Origin: Angelakisella sp.
GTDB taxonomy: Bacteria > Bacillota > Clostridia > Oscillospirales > Ruminococcaceae
Reading direction: 5' to 3'
NCBI GenBank assembly: GCA_020024555.1
Contig: JAHHTQ010000007.1
Location: forward strand, 1 to 64,000
DNA: 64,000 nt
This document shows, in pieces, positions 17,625-26,510 of this stretch. Position numbers and translations under genes: made by a program. The notes beneath the pieces are model-generated. The model was given only the letters and a program-made list of their open reading frames with translations. It searched no databases and was not told the DNA's origin. Numbering within the stretch: the first letter of the stretch is position 1; each line of letters begins with the position of its first letter.

Positions 17625-17657
17625 ACCGTATTTCTTCTTGATAAAAAGAAATACGGT
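17625..17657. terminator. Terminator hairpin, left copy beside repeat C
   Basis: A 33-bp stem-loop has a 12-bp perfect stem ACCGTATTTCTT/AAGAAATACGGT, preceded by AAAA. It is nearly identical to 17923-17956 on the other side of repeat copy C. It ends the metal-resistance operon only weakly now, because the T run lies beyond the inserted element. Confidence 0.75.
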
Positions 17658-17923
17658 CAGTCTGTTGAAAAAAACTATCATCAGAAAAATTTGCACAAAA
17701 TAGGTAATTTCAGGAAACTTTTTCTCTTGCAAAAAGTTTCCTCTTTTGGCATAAATGCCAAAATTCACCTTCAAAAATACGCTTGCACGGCAAAAGCCTT
17801 CCGTTTTCTGCGGAAAACGTCTTAGGCTCTGCCTAAGAACCGCAATTTTTTGAAAAAAATTGAGTAAAACTTTTGTAGACTTCGTCATTATAACGAATGG
17901 GTATGCCTTTTTTGAAACGCTGA
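17658..17923 (-). mobile_element. MITE-like multi-hairpin element, copy C (long form, inverted)
   Basis: This 266-bp non-coding copy is in the orientation opposite to copy A. Terminal inverted repeats are CAGTCTGTTGAAAAAAA on the left and TTTTTTGAAACGCTGA on the right. Internal hairpins match copies A and D with scattered changes. It is bracketed by two versions of the same host terminator hairpin (17625-17657 and 17923-17956), which reads as a very long target-site duplication. Short apparent reading frames across it are not genes. Confidence 0.88.
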
Positions 17924-17963
17924 CCGTACTTCTTATTGGATAAAAAGAAATACGGTTTTTTTG
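17923..17963. terminator. Terminator hairpin, right copy beside repeat C
   Basis: A 34-bp stem-loop copies 17625-17657 with four differences, three substitutions and one inserted base. It is followed by TTTTTTTG. It sits between the convergent metal ATPase and heparinase-like genes. The remaining 17964-18031 is AT-rich with no clear feature. Confidence 0.75.
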
Positions 17964-18031
17964 TTTTTTCAAAAGTTGGTATTTAAAAGTTTTTAAGTGA
18001 TACTTTTGGGAATTTTTAAATAAAATTATGA

Positions 18032-19996
18032 TTACAGTAATACAGTTTTGTTATTGTCTTTGTCAAATATCATTACTTCACCATAACCTATACATTCTTC
18101 TACCCTAAACATATTCATTTTATCCCTGCTCTCCCGTACAAAAATGATTCTGTAATTGTTATCGTCTGTTTCTATTTTAAGAGCCTCGGCAACTTTATCT
18201 GTAACAGTAAAGTTTTTGTTTGTGGGTAGAATGGGTGTAAGCTTTGTTACTCTTGCATTTGAGTTTTTGCCTACACACATAACTGTCAGCATTGAACCAC
18301 CGTCAGTTTTCTCACATTCTATATCAAGCGAAACATTTTTTTCAATTTGGTTATAGTGACGTGATATAACAGAAGGTTTGATTTTTAGGTTGTTGCCGGA
18401 AAGAGAAGTGAGAACAGCAGTTGTGTTTTTGCCTTTGTACAGCACACTGTTATCTGTAAGTTTTGTTAAATCAACTCCGTCAAAATGAAAGTGTTGAGTA
18501 AACGTATGCTTGCCTGTACCATAAAAACTGTCATAGATTACAACAATGTTTGGTTTAATAAATATAATATCTCGGCGGGAAAGAATATTTTTAGAAATAT
18601 AACCAAGATGTGAACCATAGACATAGGCGTATTCTTCATTTTCAAAAATATGTCCCCGCAGTGTTTTTGCTATTTTGCCAAAGTCCCAGCTTGCAACACA
18701 TTCCGTAAAACTTTCGTTATCCATTGTAACACAGTTATGGGCTTGCGGAAGTTTTAGCAGTATTCTGTCATCTTTTTCAACATAAGTATATCTGCCACTG
18801 TCAACAAGTATATCTTCGCCGTCAGCATAGTACATAATGCCCAGCGTATCTGCGTGTCCGTGTCCGCTTCCTATTGTACCGCATCTGAAATTTAACCAAG
18901 CAGAACTCTCGTCTTTGCTTGAACGGAAATAGTAGTTTCCGCTTTCTTCCAAAGACAGATTTAGTAGCTCCTGTTCTCCTGTTTCTATATTGTTATATTC
19001 TTCTATTGCGGAATAACCAAGTTTAAACAATGTGTCTATATCCATACTGCTGTATGCGTATGCTTTGATTTTAGGAGATTTAAATATCCATGCCGCATAA
19101 GTCAGAATATCACGCAAGTCCGTGTCATCACTGTCGCTTTGCATAGGTTGGTGATGGTTTGGTTTTGACCATTTGCAGTTTGCTATGCACATTTTATAAA
19201 CTTGCTCTTTCATATATTTGGTTATTGGCATATTGTTTTGTTCAAGTAAGCGCATTAATTCAAGATATGACCATAAAACTTCGTTATGGTACATAGGAGA
19301 CTGCTCCCAATGGACGCCGTCGGGAAGTATTTGACGGTTAAGAAAATAGTTCATTCGGTCAAGAAGAACTTTCAGTCTTTCGCTATAATCCATACCATAT
19401 CTGTTTTGAAGATAGATAGCTATGTGTATGCCACCGTTATTTAAAAGTACGCCCCAGTTACTTTGTTGGTGGAAGTCATTGTCGGTATCATATAAATAGT
19501 CACTGTGGAAAATCAAACTTTCTTTTACTTTTTCCAAAAAGTCTTGCGGGAGGGCAGTTTTTTCTTCGATAAGTTCCATACAAAGTATCCATACAACAGC
19601 CCGTATACCCGTATCTATTGTTCGCCAAGAATAGGATTGCGGTACAGTGTTAAATTTACAGTTATCTATAAAGTCTGTGACTACCCTTATAAAGCAATCA
19701 TAGTATTTTGTGTCACCTGTTAAAATATATGCGTATGTAACATCATATAAATATGATTGTCTTGCAAGCATTACCGGCCATTCAAGGTCGTCCCGCGGAA
19801 AATAGTCCCAGCCTATTTTATCTTCAAAAGTAACAGGAAAGTTGGTGGCTTCCATATCCCAACGGCGAGAAAATATAAAAGTGTTATTTACTGTTTCATC
19901 AGCTTTTTTGATAATTGCATTTATATCTTCATCGGCATAGTGATTTTTGCAATATTCGGCAATTTCATTGACATTATATATTTTTTTGTTTGACAT
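18032..19996 (-). CDS. Heparinase II/III-family protein (polysaccharide lyase-like)
   Basis: This protein of about 654 residues has no obvious signal peptide. The N-terminal half is the alpha-helical toroid of heparinase II/III and alginate-lyase-like enzymes (YDTDNDFHQQSNWGVLLNNGG, WEQSPMYHNEVLWSYLEL). The C-terminal half is the beta-sandwich domain (FRCGTIGSGHGHADTLGIMYY, VDSGRYTY). Relatives cleave acidic or host glycosaminoglycan-type polysaccharides or their oligosaccharides by beta-elimination. Without a signal it would act on imported oligosaccharides. I chose ATG 19996, eight bases after AGGAGG, rather than an upstream codon. It has its own promoter and three similar palindromic boxes. 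Substrate is not predictable. Confidence 0.85.
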   Translation of the reverse strand: MSNKKIYNVNEIAEYCKNHYADEDINAIIKKADETVNNTFIFSRRWDMEATNFPVTFEDKIGWDYFPRDDLEWPVMLARQSYLYDVTYAYILTGDTKYYDCFIRVVTDFIDNCKFNTVPQSYSWRTIDTGIRAVVWILCMELIEEKTALPQDFLEKVKESLIFHSDYLYDTDNDFHQQSNWGVLLNNGGIHIAIYLQNRYGMDYSERLKVLLDRMNYFLNRQILPDGVHWEQSPMYHNEVLWSYLELMRLLEQNNMPITKYMKEQVYKMCIANCKWSKPNHHQPMQSDSDDTDLRDILTYAAWIFKSPKIKAYAYSSMDIDTLFKLGYSAIEEYNNIETGEQELLNLSLEESGNYYFRSSKDESSAWLNFRCGTIGSGHGHADTLGIMYYADGEDILVDSGRYTYVEKDDRILLKLPQAHNCVTMDNESFTECVASWDFGKIAKTLRGHIFENEEYAYVYGSHLGYISKNILSRRDIIFIKPNIVVIYDSFYGTGKHTFTQHFHFDGVDLTKLTDNSVLYKGKNTTAVLTSLSGNNLKIKPSVISRHYNQIEKNVSLDIECEKTDGGSMLTVMCVGKNSNARVTKLTPILPTNKNFTVTDKVAEALKIETDDNNYRIIFVRESRDKMNMFRVEECIGYGEVMIFDKDNNKTVLL

Positions 19997-20013
19997 ATAG
20001 TAAACCTCCTGTT

Positions 20014-20123
20014 TTTGTATACAAATTTTTTGTAATTTCATTATAACACAAAATAATATTATGTAAACTATCTATTTACAAGTATGTAATTTGTGTACAA
20101 AATTATTTTCATTTTTATACAAA
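20014..20123 (-). promoter_or_regulatory. Promoter and three palindromic operator-like boxes of the heparinase-like gene
   Basis: On the minus strand TTTACA (20062-20067) and TATAAT (20040-20045) are spaced by 16 bp. Around it lie three boxes: perfect palindrome TTTGTATACAAA (20014-20025, just past the start site), TTTGTGTACAAA (20090-20101) and TTTTTATACAAA (20112-20123), the last two upstream of -35. The arrangement suggests a dimeric, possibly GntR-type, regulator. No candidate regulator gene is adjacent. Confidence 0.6.
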
Positions 20124-20197
20124 TGTAATAAAAATAATTTTAAAGCAAATATTTTGATTAAATAATAAAATAATTTGTAAATAAATTGTTAAACCCA

Positions 20198-20225
20198 TTG
20201 ACATAATGAAAAAATATTGTACAAT
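20198..20225 (+). promoter_or_regulatory. Promoter of the heat-shock operon
   Basis: TTGACA (20198-20203) and TACAAT (20220-20225) are spaced by 16 bp. The CIRCE operator begins nine bases downstream, at the expected start site. Confidence 0.85.
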
Positions 20226-20233
20226 AATAATCG

Positions 20234-20260
20234 TTAGCACTCATAGTGTTAGAGTGCTAA
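20234..20260 (+). promoter_or_regulatory. CIRCE operator (HrcA binding site)
   Basis: TTAGCACTC and GAGTGCTAA with a 9-bp spacer is an exact match to the CIRCE consensus. It lies between the promoter and the hrcA start, so HrcA would repress its own operon until heat shock. Confidence 0.98.
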
Positions 20261-20280
20261 TAAAATAAGGAGGTAATAGA

Positions 20281-21312
20281 GTGGACATAGATGAAAGGAA
20301 ACTGAAAATTCTTGCAGCTATTACAAAAACCTATCTTGATACAGGCGAACCGGTCGGTTCAAAGTATGTTGCGCAACTTTTGGACGGAATAGTTTCACCG
20401 GCAACAATACGTAATGATATGGCTGCGCTGTACGATATGGGACTACTTGAACAACCTCATACTTCTGCCGGACGTATTCCTTCACATTTGGGACTTCGCC
20501 TATATATCGATAAGCTGATGATTTCTCAGCCACTGAACGCAGGTGAACGAAACGAAATAGAGGCGCTGTTTAATAAACGCGCGCCCGATCCCGATAAATT
20601 GTTGGAAGACTCCGCAAAGGTTCTGGCAGAACTTACAGGCTGTGCGGCTATCTCTACAACGTTCTATAAGCAAAGCGCTTATGTAAAAAAAATAGAACTT
20701 ATACCTGCAACGTCACGGACGGTTGTTATATTACTTATAGCGTCTAACGGAATGATAAAAAATAAAGTTTGCAGAGTTGACTTTTTATTAAATCAAAAAA
20801 TAATAGATTTTTTTACAAGCTTTGCAAACAGCAGAATAACAGGAAGAAGCATAAATGAAATAACAAAAGAATACATTAATTCAATGGCGCTTACGCTTGG
20901 AGAATATACGGATATATTTGCGCCGCTGCTGACAGCGATATATGAAATTTGCCGAGAGGCAAGCGAAGGCAAGATGTATTCGAGCGGTGAGAGTAATTTG
21001 CTTGAATATGAAGAACTCCGTTCGGTAGCAAACAAACTCTTTAAGTCGATACATTCAAAAGAAGGTATGTTGCCGCTAATGCAAAACAGTGGCGAAGATG
21101 TAAAAGTATCAATAGGCAGTGAGATAAAAAATCCTGAGTTTAATGATTCAAGCGTGCTTATTTCAAGATACCAAATCGGTGATGACAGCTTTGGAATAAT
21201 CGGACTCGTTGGCCCTGTAAGAATGGATTATGCAAAATTAATTCCACATCTTCAATATTTTTCGGATATGTTGGGAAAACTTATAAATGATACATTACAA
21301 GATGAGGACTAA
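20281..21312 (+). CDS. hrcA: Heat-inducible transcription repressor HrcA
   Basis: This 343-residue repressor binds the CIRCE element just upstream. The N-terminal winged helix (DERKLKILAAITKTYLDTGEPVGSK, SPATIRNDMAALYDMGLLEQPHTSAGRIPS) is highly conserved. The GAF-like and dimerisation regions follow, ending IGLVGPVRMDYAKLIPHLQYF. The start is GTG at 20281, eight bases after AAGGAGG. Order hrcA-grpE-dnaK-dnaJ is the classical class I heat-shock operon of Firmicutes. In the family, GroEL keeps HrcA folded and links repression to chaperone load. Confidence 0.98.
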   Translation: MDIDERKLKILAAITKTYLDTGEPVGSKYVAQLLDGIVSPATIRNDMAALYDMGLLEQPHTSAGRIPSHLGLRLYIDKLMISQPLNAGERNEIEALFNKRAPDPDKLLEDSAKVLAELTGCAAISTTFYKQSAYVKKIELIPATSRTVVILLIASNGMIKNKVCRVDFLLNQKIIDFFTSFANSRITGRSINEITKEYINSMALTLGEYTDIFAPLLTAIYEICREASEGKMYSSGESNLLEYEELRSVANKLFKSIHSKEGMLPLMQNSGEDVKVSIGSEIKNPEFNDSSVLISRYQIGDDSFGIIGLVGPVRMDYAKLIPHLQYFSDMLGKLINDTLQDED

Positions 21313-21334
21313 AATTTGAAAGGAGCTGAATTTT

Positions 21335-21889
21335 TTGTCAAAAGAAAATACAAAAAAATTGGAGCAAGAAGGAAAGCAAGATGAGGTTAATGAAAAGGTA
21401 ACAGAGAACGAAAGCAAAGAAAATGAACAAATAGAAGAAACAAAACCTCTTTCAAAAGAAGAACAACTTCAAAATGAACTTGATGAGGCAAATTCAAGAT
21501 ATTTGAGACTGATGGCAGAGTTTGACAATTACAGAAAGAGAACACAAAAAGAAAAACTTTCAACATATAAAGATGCTGAGGGTGACACGCTTATAAAAAT
21601 TCTACCACTTCTTGATAACTTTGAAAGAGCTTTGATATCTCCATGTAATGACCCTGAATATTTAAAAGGCATACAGATGATTTATGATAATATGCTGGAA
21701 ACTTTTAAATCTATGGGGGTACAGGAATTTGGCGAAGTCGGAGATGAGTTTAACGCAGAATATCATAATGCGGTAATGCACATTGACGATGAAAATTTTG
21801 GTAAAAACGTAGTGTCGCAAGTACTTCAAAAAGGATATAAGCTGGGAGACAAGGTGCTGAGATTTGCAATGGTTCAAACAGCAAACTGA
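21335..21889 (+). CDS. grpE: Nucleotide exchange factor GrpE
   Basis: This 184-residue co-chaperone releases ADP from DnaK. A charged, disordered N-terminal stretch (1-50, rich in Glu/Lys) leads into the long coiled-coil helix (LQNELDEANSRYLRLMAEFDNYRKRT). The C-terminal beta wing EFNAEYHNAVMHI and GYKLGDKVLRFAMVQTAN closes it. The start is TTG at 21335, nine bases after AAAGGAG. It lies 22 bp after hrcA. A small AACGGA/TCCGTT hairpin (about 21903-21921) lies in the gap to dnaK and may be a weak attenuator or processing site. Confidence 0.97.
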   Translation: MSKENTKKLEQEGKQDEVNEKVTENESKENEQIEETKPLSKEEQLQNELDEANSRYLRLMAEFDNYRKRTQKEKLSTYKDAEGDTLIKILPLLDNFERALISPCNDPEYLKGIQMIYDNMLETFKSMGVQEFGEVGDEFNAEYHNAVMHIDDENFGKNVVSQVLQKGYKLGDKVLRFAMVQTAN

Positions 21890-21985
21890 TAAATGTGTCA
21901 GTAACGGAAGCAAAATCCGTTTTAAATATATAAAATAAACGCAGTAATTAAAGTAAACAATTAATTTAAAAGGAGATAATATATT

Positions 21986-23824
21986 ATGGGTAAAATTATA
22001 GGTATAGATTTAGGTACAACAAACTCTTGCGTAGCTGTTTTGGAAGGCGGCGAGTCAGTTATTATTCCAAATCCGGAAGGTGGCAGAACAACACCGTCTG
22101 TTGTTGCATTTAAAGATTCAGAAAGAATGGTTGGTCAAATAGCGAAACGTCAAGCTGTTACTAACCCTGAAAAAACAGTTGCATCAATCAAACGTCATAT
22201 GGGTACAGACTATAAAGTTGATATTGACGGCAAAAAATATACACCACAGGAAATTTCCGCAATGATTTTGCAAAAACTGAAAAGCGATGCTGAGGCATAC
22301 CTCGGTGAAACAGTAACAGAGGCTGTTATTACAGTTCCGGCTTACTTCTCAGACGCACAAAGACAAGCTACAAAAGACGCCGGTAAAATCGCCGGTCTTG
22401 ATGTAAAGAGAATTATCAACGAACCGACAGCTGCCGCTCTTGCTTATGGTATCGATAAAGAAAATGACCAAAAAGTTATGGTTTATGACCTTGGCGGCGG
22501 TACATTCGATGTATCTATCATAGAAATGGGCGACGGCGTGCAGGAAGTTTTGGCAACAGCAGGTAATAACCGTCTTGGTGGTGATGACTTTGACGAAAGA
22601 CTACTACAATATATGTTAGATGACTTCAAAGCAAAGAACGGTATGGATTTAAGAAATGACAAAATGGCTCTGCAAAGACTACGTGAGGCTGCTGAAAAGG
22701 CTAAATGTGACCTTTCGGGTGTTACAAGCACAATGGTAAACCTACCATACATCACAGCTGATGCAACAGGTCCTAAACACTTTGAAATGACAATCACACG
22801 CGCAAAATTCAATGAATTGACAGCTGACCTTGTAGAAGCTACAATGGAACCTGTACGTCGCGCTCTGTCAGACTCAGGACTAAGCGTAGGCGAAATTAAC
22901 AAAGTTCTTCTTGTTGGTGGTTCAACACGTATTCCTGCTGTTCAAGATGCTGTTAAAGCATTTATAGGTAAAGAGCCATTCAAAGGTATTAACCCTGATG
23001 AATGTGTTGCCTCAGGCGCTGCTATTCAAGGCGGTGTTCTTGCAGGTGATGTTAAAGGTCTTCTACTTCTTGACGTAACTCCACTGTCACTTGGTGTTGA
23101 GACACTTGGCGGTGTTATGACAAAGATTATCGACAGAAATACAACAATACCAACAAAGAAGAGCCAAGTATTTACAACACCGGCAGATAACCAAACAACA
23201 GTTGAAATTCACATTCTGCAAGGTGAACGTGAAATGGCGGCTGATAACAAATCTCTTGGTAACTTCCAACTTGTAGGTATTCCTGCCGCTCCACGTGGTA
23301 AGCCACAAATCGAAGTAACATTTGATATAGACGCTAACGGTATAGTACACGTATCCGCAAAAGATTTGGACTCAGGCAAAGAGACAAGTATTACAATTAC
23401 TTCTTCAACAAATATGAGCAAAGACGATGTAGAAAAAGCTGTTAAAGAAGCTGAACGTTTTGCAGAGGAAGACAAAAAACGTCGTGAGTCAATAGACCTA
23501 CGCAACAATGCTGACCAATTAATATTCAATGTTGAAAAAACAATGAACGAAATGGGTGACAAACTTCCACAAAACGACAAAGATGAGATAAACAATACAA
23601 TAGGCGGACTAAAAACAGCTCTACAAGGAAATGACGAAAAAGCTATAAGAGACGCTATGGACGCTGTACAACAAAAATTTGCGGCAATGGCGCAAGCCGC
23701 TCAGGCAGCCGGAGCGCAAGCAGGCGCGCAAAATGTTGACCCAAGCGGTTTCAGCGGCGCAACAGGCAACAAACCAAATGATAATGTTGTTGACGCTGAT
23801 TTTAAAGATGTTGAAAATAACTGA
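21986..23824 (+). CDS. dnaK: Chaperone protein DnaK (Hsp70)
   Basis: This 612-residue Hsp70 has ATPase signatures GIDLGTTNSCVAV, VMVYDLGGGTFDVSI and VLLVGGSTRIPAVQ. The interdomain linker GLLLLDVTPLSLG and the substrate-binding domain lead to an Ala/Gly-rich tail ending VVDADFKDVENN, close to the usual EEVD-like DnaK end. As in Gram-positive DnaK, it lacks the roughly 24-residue insert found in the ATPase domain of Gram-negative DnaK, judged by length. Third gene of the hrcA operon. A hairpin in the 160-bp gap before dnaJ (AACCTTGCAA/TTGCAAGGTT, 23859-23896) lacks a T tract. Confidence 0.99.
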   Translation: MGKIIGIDLGTTNSCVAVLEGGESVIIPNPEGGRTTPSVVAFKDSERMVGQIAKRQAVTNPEKTVASIKRHMGTDYKVDIDGKKYTPQEISAMILQKLKSDAEAYLGETVTEAVITVPAYFSDAQRQATKDAGKIAGLDVKRIINEPTAAALAYGIDKENDQKVMVYDLGGGTFDVSIIEMGDGVQEVLATAGNNRLGGDDFDERLLQYMLDDFKAKNGMDLRNDKMALQRLREAAEKAKCDLSGVTSTMVNLPYITADATGPKHFEMTITRAKFNELTADLVEATMEPVRRALSDSGLSVGEINKVLLVGGSTRIPAVQDAVKAFIGKEPFKGINPDECVASGAAIQGGVLAGDVKGLLLLDVTPLSLGVETLGGVMTKIIDRNTTIPTKKSQVFTTPADNQTTVEIHILQGEREMAADNKSLGNFQLVGIPAAPRGKPQIEVTFDIDANGIVHVSAKDLDSGKETSITITSSTNMSKDDVEKAVKEAERFAEEDKKRRESIDLRNNADQLIFNVEKTMNEMGDKLPQNDKDEINNTIGGLKTALQGNDEKAIRDAMDAVQQKFAAMAQAAQAAGAQAGAQNVDPSGFSGATGNKPNDNVVDADFKDVENN

Positions 23825-23985
23825 TAAAAATACTTTAATATAAGTAATTGATTCTTAGAACCTTGCAATAGATAGTAAAATATTTGTTGCAAGGTTTGAC
23901 GGGTAAATAAACAAGTTGCCTCCCTTGTGGAATATAGGAGGTATTAGAAAGAGAATACTTAAATATATACTGTGAGGGTGATGAA

Positions 23986-25143
23986 ATGGCAGATAAAAGA
24001 GATTATTATGAAGTACTGGGCGTTAAAAAAGGGTGTAGTGATGATGAGCTGAAAAAAGCATATCGTAGAGAAGCTAAAAAATATCACCCTGATTTAAATC
24101 CGAATGATAAAGAGGCAGAGGCTAAGTTTAAGGAAGTAAACGAGGCTTATGAAGTTTTATCCGATAAAGATAAACGCGCAAGATACGACCAATTTGGACA
24201 CGCAGGCGTAGACCCCAATTTCGGAGGCGGTGGCGGCGGTTTCGGAGGTGGCTTTGGCGGCTTTGGAGATATAGGCGACTTGTTTGGTGATTTATTCGGC
24301 GGCGGTTTCGGTTTTGGCGGCAGCAGTCGTACGCGTGACCCAAATGCGCCTGTAAAAGGTAATGATGTGGCTGCAAATATTACAATTTCGTTTATGGAGG
24401 CTGTAAAAGGCTGTACAAAGACAGTTAATATTCAACATCTAGAAGTATGTAGTGAATGTAAAGGTAGCGGTTCACAAAATAACAGTCACCCACAAACCTG
24501 TCCAAACTGTAACGGTACAGGTCAGGTGCGTACGGTTCGCTCAATACCGGGACTGGGAAATATACAGACATCGAGTACTTGTCCACGTTGCGGAGGTAAA
24601 GGCAGAGTTATAACAGATCCATGTAAAAAATGTGACGGTAAGGGAAGAGTACGTGTAAGAAAAGCTATCGAGGTAAATATTCCTGCCGGTATCAATGATG
24701 ATCAGGTAATACTTGTGCGTGGTCAGGGCGATGCGGGTGTGAATAACGGCCCTACCGGTGATTTAAGAGTAGGAGTTTCTGTTCGTCCCGATACTATGTT
24801 TGAGAGAGACGGATTTGATATATGGTGCGAAATACCGATAACATATTCACAGGCTGTACTTGGTGATGAAATAGTAGTGCCTACCGTTGACGGAAAAGTT
24901 TCATACACAATACCGGAAGGCACACAAAACGGCACAGTATTCAGATTACGTGATAAAGGTGTAACAATACTTAACGGACGTGGTCGTGGTGACCAATATG
25001 TAAAAGTTTTTGTAGAGATACCAAAATCGCTTACAAAAGTGCAAAAAGAAAAATTGCAAGAATTTGAAGCAAGTTTGACAAACAAAAATTATAATAAGAG
25101 ACAAGGCTTTTTGGATAAACTAAAAGGTATGTTTGATAAATAA
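23986..25143 (+). CDS. dnaJ: Chaperone protein DnaJ (Hsp40)
   Basis: This 385-residue type I DnaJ has a J domain with the HPD motif (KYHPDLNP), a Gly/Phe-rich region (about 73-112) and a zinc domain. The four CxxCxGxG-type repeats are CSECKGSG, CPNCNGTG, CPRCGGKG and CKKCDGKG. The two C-terminal substrate-binding domains follow. It delivers clients to DnaK and stimulates its ATPase. The upstream stretch holds CCTCC facing the later GGAGG, so the leader could fold and partly mask a ribosome site; this is only a possibility. It ends the operon with a clear terminator. Confidence 0.99.
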   Translation: MADKRDYYEVLGVKKGCSDDELKKAYRREAKKYHPDLNPNDKEAEAKFKEVNEAYEVLSDKDKRARYDQFGHAGVDPNFGGGGGGFGGGFGGFGDIGDLFGDLFGGGFGFGGSSRTRDPNAPVKGNDVAANITISFMEAVKGCTKTVNIQHLEVCSECKGSGSQNNSHPQTCPNCNGTGQVRTVRSIPGLGNIQTSSTCPRCGGKGRVITDPCKKCDGKGRVRVRKAIEVNIPAGINDDQVILVRGQGDAGVNNGPTGDLRVGVSVRPDTMFERDGFDIWCEIPITYSQAVLGDEIVVPTVDGKVSYTIPEGTQNGTVFRLRDKGVTILNGRGRGDQYVKVFVEIPKSLTKVQKEKLQEFEASLTNKNYNKRQGFLDKLKGMFDK

Positions 25144-25163
25144 AAAAATAATAAATATATCAG

Positions 25164-25202
25164 AACTGTCACTATTTTGGAAGTAGTGGCAGTTTTTTTT
25201 AC
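25164..25202 (+). terminator. Terminator of the hrcA-dnaJ operon
   Basis: Stem AACTGTCACTA/TAGTGGCAGTT with a 9-nt loop is followed by eight T residues. It is strong and correctly placed 20 bp after dnaJ. Confidence 0.92.
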
Positions 25203-25240
25203 CTCTTATACCTAAAAATTAACCTATTACCTAAATTTTA

Positions 25241-25268
25241 TTTACAAATAAATATAAAGAAGTATAAT
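25241..25268 (+). promoter_or_regulatory. Promoter of the LytTR/LiaF-like operon
   Basis: TTTACA (25241-25246) and perfect TATAAT (25263-25268) are spaced by 16 bp. GAGG lies eight bases before the ATG at 25298. Confidence 0.7.
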
Positions 25269-25297
25269 AAAATCACAGAGAGGGTGAGGTCAAAAAA

Positions 25298-25759
25298 ATG
25301 AGGGTGACTATTGATATTAACCCAAACATAGAAGAAGACGAAGTTGTCATAAGACAGCGGACAGTAAGTGAAAACAATGAGCTTATTCAAAAAATAATGT
25401 CACTTATAAGTGAAAAGAGCAGTACGATAGTCGTTTATAAAAAAGATACGGAATACTTTGTCGATATAAAGAATATATTGTTTTTTGAAAGTGACACGAA
25501 TGTCTTGCAAGTACATACAAAAGATGACTTATATGTGTGTAAATATAAGCTATACGAAATAGAAGATATTATGCCGAAAAATTTTGTGCGAATATCTAAA
25601 TCCACAATTTTAAATATTGACTATGTAATGTCAATAGAAAGAAATTTAACTTCTTCCAGTTTGGTTGAACTAATGGATACATATAAAAAAGTATATGTAT
25701 CAAGAGCATACTACAAAGATTTAAAACAAAAAATAATCGAAAGAAGGATAATAAGATGA
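25298..25759 (+). CDS. LytTR-domain DNA-binding regulator without receiver domain
   Basis: This 153-residue protein is mainly one LytTR DNA-binding domain (about 50-150). It shows YFVDIKNILFFESDTNVLQVHT, the KYKLYEIEDIMPKNFVRISKSTILNIDYV core and a basic C terminus. It has no receiver domain, so it is not a standard response regulator. Its stop overlaps the next gene by four bases (ATGA), giving tight coupling to a LiaF-like membrane protein. In other Firmicutes similar LytTR-membrane protein pairs act as small one-component systems in which the membrane partner restrains the regulator. That role is inferred here. Confidence 0.88.
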   Translation: MRVTIDINPNIEEDEVVIRQRTVSENNELIQKIMSLISEKSSTIVVYKKDTEYFVDIKNILFFESDTNVLQVHTKDDLYVCKYKLYEIEDIMPKNFVRISKSTILNIDYVMSIERNLTSSSLVELMDTYKKVYVSRAYYKDLKQKIIERRIIR

Positions 25760-26472
25760 AAAAACGAAGAATAGGAACAGTATTGTGGGGAATATTTTTT
25801 ATACTCAGCGCAGTGTTTATGGTAGTGGCAAAATTGGGATATTTGCAGGAGTTTAATATTTTTTCGATAATGCTTGGAGTAATTTGTATAGGGGTTGCAA
25901 TTAACGGACTTATAAAATTGTCGTTTGCGGAAGTATTTTTCCCTCTGTCAATTATAGCGATAATATTTGATGAAAAATTGGGAATTGAAAATTTATCCGT
26001 ATGGACAATTTTGCTTGTTGCCCTGTTTTTGACAATAGGTTTTCAAATGATATTCGGCACTATAAAAAAAAATCGTTATAAAAACAAATTTAACATAAAT
26101 GTAAATGTTAAAGACAATCCCAGTTTTGTTGATAATTCCGCAAATGAAATAAACGTATCAATGGGCGCAACATCAAAGTATTATATTTCACAAGAATTTG
26201 TGACAGGTATGATTAACGCATCGTTTTCAGGCGTAAAAGTTTATTTTGAAGGCGAAAACTTAAAAGAAAAGACAGCAACCTTATATATTAATACTGCTTT
26301 TAGCGGAATAGAAATATATGTGCCGAGGGACTGGAATATTGTGGATAAGACAAAGGCTACCGTAGGTGGAATAGATATTAACCAAAATACAAGAGATAAC
26401 GAAATAGGTGAAAATACATTGTATATAGAGGGCAATTTGACTTTCGCCGGTTGCGAGATTAAAAGACTTTAA
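25756..26472 (+). CDS. LiaF-like membrane protein
   Basis: This 238-residue protein has four predicted membrane helices in residues 8-105. They are followed by a soluble C-terminal beta-helix-like domain with repeating patterns (NINVNVKDN, SFSGVKVYF, AFSGIEIYVP, TFAGCEIKRL). That layout matches LiaF-type proteins, which hold cell-envelope stress regulators inactive. The translational overlap with the LytTR regulator supports a membrane-partner role, but the signal sensed is unknown. A terminator follows at 26511. Confidence 0.8.
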   Translation: MKKRRIGTVLWGIFFILSAVFMVVAKLGYLQEFNIFSIMLGVICIGVAINGLIKLSFAEVFFPLSIIAIIFDEKLGIENLSVWTILLVALFLTIGFQMIFGTIKKNRYKNKFNINVNVKDNPSFVDNSANEINVSMGATSKYYISQEFVTGMINASFSGVKVYFEGENLKEKTATLYINTAFSGIEIYVPRDWNIVDKTKATVGGIDINQNTRDNEIGENTLYIEGNLTFAGCEIKRL

Positions 26473-26510
26473 AAAAATAAGTATAAATTAAATATTGATA
26501 AAAACATAGA

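Noticed and set aside
17529..17972. A 147-codon minus-strand open frame across repeat copy C and its hairpins
   Set aside because: It overlaps the end of the metal ATPase gene, a non-coding repeat and two terminators. Its translation is low-complexity with no ribosome site.
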